64,000 nucleotides of DNA from Orobanche coerulescens (Eukaryota; Streptophyta; Magnoliopsida; Lamiales; Orobanchaceae). The notes beneath the pieces are model-generated. The model made no database searches, was not told where the DNA came from, and saw only the letters and a list, made by a program, of their open reading frames with translations. This document shows positions 34,347 through 45,402 of the stretch, piece by piece. The translations under genes were made by a program, and so were the position numbers. The DNA lies in assembly GCA_033398695.1 (NCBI GenBank), contig CM065818.1, forward strand, positions 34,124,001 through 34,188,000, read 5' to 3'. The first letter of the stretch is position 1. Each line of letters opens with the position of its first letter.

Positions 34347-36693
34347 TTCTACCCTCCTTAAAAGAAGTTTCGTCCCGAAACTTAAAACAGGTAGGGAGAA
34401 GAAATATTTCGCCAGGAAAAACTCAACGAGATACACAAGAACCGAAACTTACGCCCAAACGGCGAATCATCAATATAGAACACCACAATACATTACCCGA
34501 AGGCAAACCAAACCAATGCCGAAAAAGATACGAATTCACAATGCCCGAAGGCTCCAACGGGAATACCGATACATCACAATGGCCTGAAAGCCGAGCACCC
34601 AAAGTCAGAATCATCACAATACAGATCTCAAAGAAGCAAACTGATCGCCGGACATACCCTCGGCGTATGAACAACTGGGCCGCAAATCGTCGGACATATC
34701 CAATACAACATGGACTACGAACGATCAATCAATAAAGCTCAAGAGGGACATCACAAGACGCCCGATCCGGAAATGTGTTCGTGCACATGTCCACCCCGTA
34801 TACGGAATCCGAATATACGTGTGACAATGTACCTAATTAGCCTCAAGAACTACGTCTCGTGTGCACACCCAATGTGGAAATATCCACGCATGACCATCGG
34901 GTGCCTGGCTAAAAATCTTACACATAACCAATCGGCACGCAGACATGATTCCAGATATGCCACGATACAACATGACAACGAAACTCAAGGGATAAAACAT
35001 CCAATACGGATCATACGACTCACCAAGTGAACGATGACACACGAATAATGAAAGATCGACACGACCAACGATATTCAAAACAACCATCCTGGGATCGAAT
35101 TCTAAGGACCGATTAACACGAACAACGATCACAACACAACAGTTCGGGAAAATCCTCAACCTTCAACGATTACAAAATTACCGAGTTCACAAGAATAATA
35201 GTGTGCTTCCTTGAATCGGTCAACACGACAATAATAATTCAACGGATGGGAATTATCATTGATAATCCCAATTGAATACTTCGATTACCGTAGAATGGCC
35301 AATCGATAACAACGATACAACGGATGAGAGTATCTTCGACAACGGATGGGAATTATCTTTGATAATCCCATTTCAATACCTCGATTACCCTAGAACGGTC
35401 AATCGATAATCAATGATACGATAGAATAGATGTCCCGGTGTCTTAAACCGACCACCAAAACGGAGATGACAAAAGGATATATCAAATGTCCCCAATCGGT
35501 TAACGCAACATCATAGCAACAGATCCAATTCGATGACAAAGATTCAACGATGTCTCAGAACGACATTAATCGCGAATAATAATAATCGATACATCGATAC
35601 CGCGAACCGGCTATCGATAGCAACCTTACCAACAAGTATCGTAATGCCTTGAACCGGCCATTTACAAACAACAGTAACATTTGGCATAATTTGCCGACGG
35701 CGTCGTGTCAACCAATCCCTTGACATCAATACAATCATAAAGAGGCCAAGTCCCAAAATGATACACACAATCGTACGCCTACACGATAACATTAGTCTCA
35801 TTGATTAGTACGAGTATAAAACTTGTCTCGACCAAGTTAATCGACGAACCCTTCAACCTTAACCGCAACACAACAGTCATAATTCACGATCAAACATCAT
35901 ACCTTATTGTAAAACGAAGGATTGATAATCAACCGGTTCGATGACGACCAATATCAATACCACCAAACCACGAACTCAATCGTTTTACCATATCTCGACT
36001 AATCATAGTCTGAACAATCCAACTCAGACACTTACAAATCTTGTCCACAATACGAGTCGAAATATGATGATCATATCAGCAACCAATTCGGACCAATAAT
36101 AAGGGTCTAAATGTTCCAAACTCAATTCTTAAATACGAATTGACAAGGTTCCCTTCTCGTAAATCCATCGTTAAAATTTACTTATAACCGTCGTCAATTC
36201 GAATCATCCGACTGGTTCAAAACAATAGATAATCATATTAAAAAGGTTATCAAACAATCAATTCATTCGATTTGAATATTTGCTCCATACGTATGGGCTT
36301 CCAAATTCAAAGATGAATAATAGTCTCATCAAACTCATAATCACATTCGTATTCCTATACGAATATTATTTCCAACACATAATTTAGCTCTAGATATGAA
36401 TATTCCATATTCATTTTCAAAACATCAACACTTCTAAAAAAATTTTCATCACCTCGTATAATTCAAGAGTTCTTCAAGAACATGAAATATCCGAAATCAC
36501 GTTCCGAACAACATCTCCGAGGTATATATCTCCATGTTACCATTTTCTTCATCATGTCATTCATACAATCTCAAGAATCGCAACAAAACCCTTATCACCA
36601 TATGAAGAAGATCTCAATGATCATATCAACATCCGAAATCTCTTATTACAATTCCAACAAATCTCGTATAACATTATCACATGATACCATAAT

Positions 36694-38049
36694 TGTAACA
36701 CCCTGCATCCTCCTGAATATTACACGCCGTAAACCCTTCTCACAAAGATTTACTGTGCTAAGCACAATTTCCACGTCATTCCAAAAATGCTAAAAAGACC
36801 GATGACGGTAATATTTTTCAAATACTAAAAAAATCATTTTCCAAATACCGTCAAAACGATCAAGGTTAAAATGCCAAAAACTCAGTTTAGGGAATCGGTT
36901 TTACAAAATAAAATTTCAGTTGGCAAAATACCAAAAATCCATTTCAAAAATACTCACGCAGCGGATAAAAGTACAGTCCAATTTATGCATTTTCATTGAA
37001 ATAAGACGAACATCAAAATACACGATTCCCAATGTACTCCCTCCCAAGTAGTAGCCCAAAAAGAAAAAAAAAATGAGCCACTATCAAAGGGATACGAGGA
37101 TTACCTTGCATGGACGAACCACGAATAAAGAATAATTTGAACTCCATTCCAAGAATCATTAAATCATCATAGTCATCATATGGCCTCAAGAACATCAAGA
37201 TCTCTATGATTCCATAATCATAATCAACATATTCAAAGCATATCATTATCTTCCTTCAACATAAACCTCATAGAATATGGATAACACAAGAAATCACTTC
37301 AAGAATCAACAATAGTTCCATAACCAAGCTCTAATTCCATGATTCCAAGCTCACAATCATGTTAAAAGTGTTTAGAACACTCTTAAAAGTGAAGAGGGAC
37401 GAGTTTTGGAGAGAAATATCTCAAAAGATCGTGAGAGAAATGAAAGGCAACACTTCAATATATAAATTGCACTCTCATTACGTACGTAGGTGTCCTTTCT
37501 TAACGTACGTAACAACTTTAACGTCGTAATCCAAAATCCATAACGACGTTACCATCTCACTGTCTCATTCCGTACCCATTACGACGTAACCCATACCATA
37601 TAACGTCGTAATATACCAGTTGACTTGCTACAAGATAATGGTTGTGTTACGTACGTAACATGTCCCGTATAACGACGTAACACGACGTTGACTCACCTGT
37701 CAACATCCTCCGCCGAAAGTTGCCGAAACAGATCCCACGCCTCACAGGACTCGGTTCGTCCGATGCCTTCGTTACGCACGTAATACCTTAGCCTTGACGT
37801 ACGTAACCATGCCAATCTTACGTCGTAATCTCACCTTATTAACGCACGTAATAATTCCATACTTAGCCAATTTCAACAATTCTGTCCAAAGTCATGACAT
37901 ACCAAATACGAGCATACGGCAAAATCAATACATATACTCAATTCAATAACATTTTCAAACGTTCACAACGTCCTCGAGCATAATTAACCATCCACGATAT
38001 CCAATATATAAACGAAAAAAAATATATCCGAAAAAATCGGGGTATTACA
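36694..38049 (-). repeat. LTR B inside composite A, 1356 bp
   Basis: It starts TGTAACACCC and ends GGGTATTACA and is followed by a purine tract (CTCTACCCCCCTTAA on the plus strand). It differs from LTR A but shares flanks with LTR D on both sides of its palindrome block, such as TACTTAGCCA.TTTCA and GAATACGA.CATACGGCA-type words. No 5-bp duplication flanks it, so it is not a simple solo-LTR insertion. Confidence 0.78.
37459..37853 (-). promoter_or_regulatory. LTR promoter of B: TATA box and TTACGTACGTAA / TTACGTCGTAA array
   Basis: A minus-strand TATA-like box (plus strand AATATATAAATT, about 37458-37468) adjoins an array of about twelve palindromes. They are variants of TTACGTACGTAA, TTACGTCGTAA, TTACGACGTAA and TTACGCACGTAA between 37478 and 37853. 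Sequence between the copies is not repeated. Function is inferred. Confidence 0.6.
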
Positions 38050-38561
38050 CTCTACCCCCCTTAAAAATAAGTTTCGTCCTCGAAACTTGCAATCACTCGC
38101 ACAAACATTTCTTCGGAAAATCCAAACTCACCAAGATAACCTGAATTTTGAATAATCCGAACAACATACTTACAGTGCAGTGAAGACGAAGATCTCCGTG
38201 ATACTAGCATGCGACTCCTAAACAAAGTCTCAACATAATACCGTTACACACCAATATCGCAATTAGCAATTTAACAAAATCTCAAGGAAGGGTTCACGTC
38301 CGTGATCACGTTACGATTCTTCCTACTTTCACCAACATTCAAGGGCACACACGTGCGTAAGTATAATCCAAATCGCACATTCTCGAAGTGACCAATTCCC
38401 AAGAATACCAAGCTATAAACGAAACGATTAAGAAAAATACGAGAAGAGTGAGAGGACTTACAAGTACCGGTCGCACTGTGATGATGGCAGAGTAGTGATA
38501 TCAGGCAAATGCCGACTCAATCGACCCAAAAGACCGACAGCCTAGGTATCCATAAACCTAA

Positions 38562-38573
38562 GCTCTGATACCA
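38562..38573 (-). other. Primer binding site of element A, tRNA-iMet
   Basis: On the minus strand TGGTATCAGAGC matches the plant tRNA-iMet complement exactly, five bases from the right LTR. The adjoining words CCTAAGCTCTGATACCA and CCTAGGT recur at the equivalent places in elements C and D. Confidence 0.88.
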
Positions 38574-38578
38574 TATTC

Positions 38579-40632
38579 TGTAACACCCCCAAGTTATTCA
38601 GGGTATATTACAGCGCCGTGAGCCCCGCCGTGGGACCCACAAGGCTAAACATACGCGTAACTATAAACTTGACCGAGAAGGTCTACATACAATGGAAAGA
38701 AAGACGATACAAATGGTATTCAAAACCATAACCAATGAAACCATATACATCACTGCACAAATCAATACCTCGGCAACACAGCCGGAACATCAAGGAAACG
38801 AAATACAATACTCGAGTATTTAAAAATCCATTCCAAGACAACAACACCGAATGGAGGAATCCAAGAAAATAACCGAGACAAGACACAAGATCACACTTGC
38901 CCATCATCTTCATGCCGACCTGCACTGCCTCTGTCCGCTCTCTGGAACTCGAAATACATGAAACGTATTTCCCATAAAGGGGTTAGCCGTCGAATAGCTA
39001 GTGCAAGTATAACAATATGAAACATAATACTCTCGACAATAAAGTAAATGTAATCCGTCAATTCATCAATATCCGTCAATTCATCAATGTAAGACTAGTA
39101 TTCCTAATGACTAAAATCTCAAGACGTACGTGAATGCCGTAGAAACGGTTCGTTCATATCATACGCCGTTACATGTAGGAATGCCGTCAAACGGTTCGTT
39201 CATTACATGCCAACATTATTTCATATGAATGCCGTAGAAACGGTTCGCTCATATCAACCATGGAATCGCACTGCAGGCTACGAAACCCTCGAGAGGACCA
39301 TAGGCCGTCCCGAGTGGCTAGAAATAATCATACCATCAATATTTCATACTTTCAAAGTCGAGAACGCATAATCATAAATGTATACTTGCCTTAATAAACG
39401 CATCAAGATCCCAAGAACACGGTTCGACCGGAAGCTTGAACCACGAAGAAGACAACGAACGGAAGGGTTTTGACTCGAGTTCTTCACAAGAATTCGACCC
39501 TAACAACATAAATTCAATAAATCATCGATCATACGAGGAAGAATAATCGTAGAACGCCCGAAAACCCCTCTATGACATTTTACCGGACACCTTCAAGGCG
39601 TCGGTCAAGAACTCAACCAAAACAACGAATCGATACGATCCAACCATGGGATAACAAGGGAAATGATACAATACATCTAAATAATCATCAATCCATCACA
39701 ATCCTAAGTTAAATCGGATTAAACGGACGAAATCGAACAAAATACCCAAAATCCCCAAAATTAGATTTCTGGATAATCTGACCTGATTCGCTCGATCAAA
39801 GGATGTTTTAGGTTGGTTGATTGATGATTTGAGCTACAAGACTCCTTGGATTTGTTGTTAAACAACATGGCTTCATGCTTAGAACACGCCCTGCTGCGGA
39901 AGAGGAGAAGAAGAAGGTGAAAAATGGCAAGAAAAACGTCTGCGGGGCCTTTTATAGGGGTTGATCGCTGCCGGACACGGCCCGTGCCGGCCGGCACGGT
40001 CGTGTTGCACGATTGGTCGACAGGACTCGACCGTGTCCCGCTTGACACGGCCGCGGCGCCGAGGGCCTTCCGACAGCCGACCCGCCCGACAATGACTCGG
40101 CATGACTCGACCGTGCTGCACGACACGGCCGGCGTCCGGGCAGACGATTCGGCTTATCCTAAGGAAGATGCAGACGGCCGTGTCGGACGACACGGCCGAG
40201 TTCGGTCGGCGTAAACTTCGCATTTCCGGACGAGTACGGCACGGCCGTGTCGACGACACGACGACCGAGTCCGGTCGGGCGTGATCGCCAAAATGAGCGG
40301 GTGAGCTAAAACGACCATAACTCTCTCGTCCGACTCCGATTGACTCACCGTTTGAACCATTGGAAAGCTAACTCGATGATCTATAATATGGCAAAGATTC
40401 AGAATTTTTGGAGTTTCCAAGAATTTATGGTGATTTAACAAAGTCGAACTCATACGTGGAAAAGTCGCTAAAGAACACGGAATTCAACAGAACGATACCG
40501 AAACGAACTCGGATGACAAAAAGTATAGAATTAATCATTTCTCAGGATGACGAAACGGTCCCAAGCAAGTCGTCAAAATAGACTTCCGCCAAAAATAGAA
40601 AATTTCCGGGGATCAAAATTACGGGTATTACA
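38579..40632 (-). repeat. Right (5') LTR of element A, 2054 bp
   Basis: It is homologous to the left LTR along its whole length. Differences are mostly one- to three-base indels or substitutions, many at CTG, CAG or CCGG sites, for example AAACTGAAATAC at 32500 against AAACGAAATAC at 38797. It ends GGGTATTACA before ACTTT. Confidence 0.9.
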
Positions 40633-40637
40633 ACTTT

Positions 40638-41806
40638 AGCCAATTTAGTCCCCCGTCGCCGGCCGGAGTATTTTCCGGCCACCGGAGCTGACGTGGACGA
40701 CACGTGGCTGACACGTGGCTGACACAAATATAAAAACCTAAATAATATAAAAAAATCTAAAAAAATTAAAAAATCTGGAATATTAAAAACCTAAATTTAA
40801 AAAAAATTAAAAAATCTAAAAAAATTTAAAAAAATTAAAAATTTAAAATTTAAAAAAAATTTATAAAACCTAAATAATGTAAAAAATCTAAAAAAATATA
40901 ATTTAATAAAAGAACCTTAGGTAATTATTTTTAATTTTGAAATATTAATATAAATATATTAGAATTTTTTATTTATTTTTTAATTTTATAATTCTGAAAA
41001 GATTTTTTTCAGAAAAAAAATCTTTTTAATTCAAAAGATTAATTTTATAATTCTGAATAAAGAATCTTTTTAATCTTTTTAATTCCTAAAAAAAATTATA
41101 TATATATTTTTTTTTAATTTTATAATTCTAAAAAAAGAATCTTTTTAATTTCTGAAAAGATTCTGAAAAAGATCGTTTTGATAATTTTCTCATTTTTTTC
41201 AGAAATTAAATTTTTTTTTTTGCAGAATTATAAAATTAAAAAAAATATAATTTTTTTCAGAAATTAAAAAGATTAAAAAGATTTTTTTTCAGAATTATAA
41301 ATTAATATTTTGAATTAAAAAAAAATCTGAAAAATAACTTTTCAGAATTATAAAATTAAAAATAAAATAAAAAATTCTAATATATATATATATATATTAA
41401 TATTTCAGAATTAAAAATAATTACCTAAGGTTCTAATTTTTTTAATTTTTTTTACGATTTTCCAGATTCTTTAAATTTTTTTAAATTTTTTTATATTATT
41501 TAGATTTTTATATTTTTTTAAATTTTTTTTAGATTTTAAATTTTTTTAAATTTAGTTTTTTTAATATTTCAAATTTTTTATTTTTTTATTTATTTATATT
41601 ATTTAGGTTTTTATATTTTTTTTTGCCACGTGTCAGCCACGTGTCGTCCACGTCAGCTCCGGTGGCCGGAAAATACTCTGGCCGGCGACGGAGGACTAAA
41701 TTGGCTAAAGTAGGGGGGAGATGTGGGGTTTTTTGGTCCGCCGGAGACAGATAGGGTTTTTTGGCCAATCGATCCCACATTACGGGACTAATTTGATAAT
41801 TTTCTC
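40638..41806. repeat. Fold-back core and right arm of element F
   Basis: The remaining left arm (40638-41185) and the right arm (41190-41806) mirror each other. CCGGCCACCGGAGCTGACG reappears inverted at about 41650, and the AT-rich words CTAAATAATATAAAAAAATC and CCTTAGGTAATTATTTTTAA reappear inverted in the other arm. The centre near 41180 contains TTTTGATAATTTTCTC, a copy of the terminal repeat. There is no coding capacity. Confidence 0.75.
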
Positions 41807-41816
41807 TAATTTGTTT

Positions 41817-42137
41817 ACCTAAGGTACTGTATTTTGATACCAGTCATTTGGATATCCATTGCTCAACATCTAGTGAGGTAAAATGTAGTTGGATACTTTC
41901 AGGTAGTACTTAGTTACCTGAATATATTATTTTTGGATACCAACATAAGTCGTTATTCTTGTTCCTTCCAGTCGAATATAATCTATTAAAGCTATTATTT
42001 TAGTTTTATGAGATTTTTGTAATTATTTTATGAAACTAATATATCACCCGTATAAAATACGGGAACATAAAAAAATTCACATAGAAGCACAGAATACTCA
42101 ACTATTCACCGTAAATTTTATAGCATTTCTTTGTGAA
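41817..42137. other. Unassigned AT-rich stretch with a perfect hairpin
   Basis: I find no gene here. A 17-base perfect hairpin, CCCGTAT-AAA-ATACGGG, lies at 42047-42063 and resembles GC-rich hairpins near Helitron ends. No CTRR end or partner is visible. Confidence 0.4.
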
Positions 42138-42675
42138 TTACATTAGTTCTTCTATTTACGATTACATCATTTTTGTTGCAATAAAAAAATTGAAGGCTTT
42201 CGTGCTCTTCACTTTGATACAAGTACATAAAACTGGCCACGATTGAATATGAGTCTTGAAGATGCACGCCAACATGAGAGAGTGCATAACTATAGAAAAG
42301 CATAATTAGTGGAAATTGTCGTCTTTGAAATTTAATTGTCAATCGACCATGAGTTTAATATCATTTGTGGAATAAATACTTTACTCCTAAATGTGTAGTA
42401 TAACATAATAAATATTATGAAAGCAATTGTACCAAAATATTGCAAATATGCATCATCCAAAGCATATTAAAAATAAAATAAAGAAAACTCTCTCATAATC
42501 AATTATACTTGCAATAGCACAATAATTTCCTTCTTTTCTCACACGAGTTTCCAATTTTTTGAGTGAGTGGAAATTAAATACTTATCGAGATATATTTTTA
42601 AAAAAAATTATAGTCAATTTTTATTCTCTATAACCTTCTTTTATTTAGAGATCATTCTATTGATAAATAGGTTGT

Positions 42676-45402
42676 TGTAACACCCCCAATCCGCTCAGGG
42701 ATATTACACGCCGTAGAACCTTTCCTCAAGGATCTACCAGGCTGGTAACGACATATAACAACTCAACCATGCCTTTAAGGCTAAAATGACTCAGTAGACC
42801 GATTTGGTCTTTCAACAAATACATACAACTCAAATACAACTCATGCCCACGTAGGGGTCAAAATACAACCACACCCGTACAACGGGAAAATATAGCAGCG
42901 GAAAAATAGAGTACAACTGAACCAATAAACAAAATACGGTTCCTCATGTGATTAGTATCGATCATCTTTCATCATCCTTCGTGCCGACCCTGTGTTATGC
43001 TCCAAAACCTGTATGCAAAAACAGACATCCACCCCCCGAATACTCGGGGGTTAGCAAAACTCCACTGTTTTGCTAGTGCAAGAACAAAGTGCAAATACGA
43101 GCCATACAATTCATATTCCACGAACGATAATAATTCGGAATCCTCAAAGGTTCAAATACAACAAGAACACTTCCCGAGGCGAGAGTTTGAGTAAAGACTT
43201 CCCAAAATTTCAAGATCAAAATATTAAGGGAAACAATTTATAAAATGATTTGAAATACCATCGGGAGTTTTAATAGAAAACGATTTAGGATTATCATATC
43301 CTACTTTTCAAAACCCAAAAGACAAAAGGGGTCACCGCCCCAAAGGTTTACTTTCCGAAAAATGACATTTACCAAACCGTTGGGATTTTAGCCCCAAATC
43401 CGTAAAATTACTTTTACAAAACCATTGGGATTTTAGCCCCAAATCTCATCAACTCACAGTACACAAGAACGACCATAAGGTTCGTCTCCCAACATCAAAA
43501 TCCACAAATAAAGGATTTAACACAAACAACAAAATACTCTAGCGCCATCCTAGCCAAGTAAGCCAAACGAACACTTACCTCTTACACACTTAGTCGATGC
43601 ATGCAATCATGAAAACATAGTTCCAAAGCACTCATTTCCGAAAATGCCATAAATAAGTCACATTTGTAAAATGCACCACAATTATCCGTCGATCCACGTC
43701 TCTGTGGACCCCTACCGAGACCCCGTCGGATCTAACTCGTAGTGGTTAAAAGCAAGCTCGTCGATCCACGTCTCTGTGGACCCCTACCGAGACCCCGTCG
43801 GATCTAACCCGTAGTGAGCATACACACACACATTACTCATGCAAAACTAACATGCTAAGAATGTAAGTTCATTAAGAATACTCACTAGAGATGGCCATTA
43901 ACTCGACACCATTATCAAACTCTTCAAAACACAATAACAAGATTAAATACGGAATACACGATTCCATAACTTTAAACAATAGGAGTATCATCGCCAAATC
44001 CTTCAACGTTCAAAATAATCAAATCATAATCAATTCCCAAAACACGCCGTTCACAAAACACGCGCATTTTGAAAGAAAGCCTTTAACGAGGCCAAACCGA
44101 AATATTTTGAAACTTCATTTCAAACAACCAAATAAACACACCAAGACGATCACCGATCATCATATCCATAAAATAAGAAAAGTATGGGCAAGGTACTTGC
44201 CTCGAATAACCACAACACGGAGAATCAGCCGAAGTAGGTTGGCACGAACCGACTACGAACTCGCCGACTCCACCGAACGACAATCCGCAACAATGAACTA
44301 TGAATGAAAACAATAAAAACGAAAATGAATTCCATAATACGACTCAAAGCCGTTGAATTCAAAGAACAAATGACGAAAGTTTAAGCGTTTCCCCCAAAAC
44401 GGCCAAGAACACGATTCGTTCCGTCAAAACCCGAAAACGGAATTCCAAGTTGAAATATGGATATACAATCCATAGAATATGTTTAACAACATCATTTAAC
44501 CATAATCGATCCATCAAAAACGGATGAAAAACAAGATCAAGGACAAATCCCCCAAAAAGTCAATTTGAAGGAAATCAAGAAATATACTTCGATTCGACGA
44601 AGAACAATGGATTAAATGATGTTAAACACAAGAATACTACAAAAATTAATATATCCATCATGAATTAATCAATAATACGGAACGAATCGGACAAAAACGC
44701 AAAAACCCCCAAATTCACGAAATTAGGGTTCTAAGAAAGATTACCTTGATTCGCTGGATCAAAGGATGATAACGGATGATTGATTGATGATATGAACTCG
44801 AGAACTTCATGGATTTGTTGTTAAACAACATGGCTCCATGGTAAGATCACCCCCAGCCGCGGAAGAGAAGGAGAAGAAGGAGAAAAATGGCCAAATACCC
44901 GTGTGCAGGGCCATAAATAGGCTGCACAGTGTGCCGCGGCCCAGCGGGAGTGTGCCGCGGCACAGAGCCAAATCTGCCGGCAGTAACTCGGCAGTGTGCC
45001 GCGGCCCTGCCGGCATGTGCCACGGCACAAGGTACAGAGTGCTCGGCCAAAAACTGGGAATGAGAGTGACTTAGCTATTTCGACCATAACTCCATCGTCC
45101 GGACTCCGATTGAATCACCGTTTGAACCATTGGAAAGCTAACTCGATGATTTATAATATTGCAAAGATTCAGAATTTTTGGAGTTTCCAAAAATTAATGG
45201 CGATCCAAAAAAGTCGAACTCATACGTGGAAAAGTCGCTAAAGAACACGGAATTCAACAGAACGACACCGAAACGAACTCGGATGACAAAAAGTGTAGAA
45301 TTAATCATTCTCAGAATGACGAAACCGTCATGAGCGAGTCATCAAAACGGACTTCCGCCAAAATAAAAGAAATTACCGGAAATCGAAATTACGGGTATTA
45401 CA
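42676..45402 (-). repeat. Left (3') LTR of element C, 2727 bp
   Basis: It starts TGTAACACCCCCAATCCGCT and ends ACGGGTATTACA. A 72-bp unit is tandemly duplicated at 43688-43820; it contains GTCGATCCACGTCTCTGTGG and CCGAGACCCCGTCGGATC, able to form stems. The last 350 bases are homologous to LTR A. The short open frames in it, such as 43891-44307, are not conserved genes. Confidence 0.9.
44911..45029 (-). promoter_or_regulatory. LTR promoter of element C: TATA-like box and GTGCCGCGGCAC palindromes
   Basis: On the minus strand CCTATTTATGG (44911-44921) adjoins four copies of GTGCCGCGGCAC or half-changed forms between 44931 and 45029. The right LTR repeats this (TATA-like 59184-59194, palindromes 59200-59297). 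The word matches the one in element E, although E is from a different gypsy lineage. A promoter role is inferred. Confidence 0.6.

Larger units (their letters stand above)
32281..40632 (-). mobile_element. Three-LTR composite of Tekay/Del-like non-coding LTR elements (A with internal LTR B)
   Basis: Two homologous LTRs, 32281-34346 and 38579-40632, are flanked by ACTTT (32276-32280 and 40633-40637). On the minus strand a perfect tRNA-iMet primer site (TGGTATCAGAGC, 38562-38573) adjoins the right LTR and a purine tract (TTAAGGAGGGTAGAA) adjoins the left LTR. A third, different LTR (B, 36694-38049) lies inside. It has a decayed primer-site-like sequence to its left (ATGATACCAT, 36681-36690) and its own purine tract to its right (38050-38066). 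The two internal segments, 34347-36693 and 38050-38578, show no gag or pol coding on either strand. Confidence 0.82.
31804..41806. mobile_element. Mutator-like fold-back element (element F) carrying two nested insertions
   Basis: The ends GAGAAAATTATCAAATT and AATTTGATAATTTTCTC are perfect inverted repeats. They are flanked by TAATTTGTTT at 31794-31803 and 41807-41816, a 10-bp duplication typical of Mutator-like elements. Removing the SINE-type insertion (31831-32193) and composite A/B (32281-40632) leaves about 1.27 kb that folds on itself. The outer GC-rich arms contain TGTCTCCGGCGGACCAAAAA, GCCGGCC.GAGTATTTTCC and GACGTGGACGACACGTGGC in both orientations. The centre is AT-rich. No transposase is present. 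Confidence 0.85.

Noticed and set aside
36694..38049. LTR B as an ordinary solo LTR
   Set aside because: No matching 5-bp flanks are present, and a purine tract follows it on one side with a primer-site-like sequence on the other.
43891..44307. 138-codon plus-strand frame in LTR C
   Set aside because: It is antisense to the element, not maintained at the same length in the other LTR (58184 onward), and has biased low-complexity composition.
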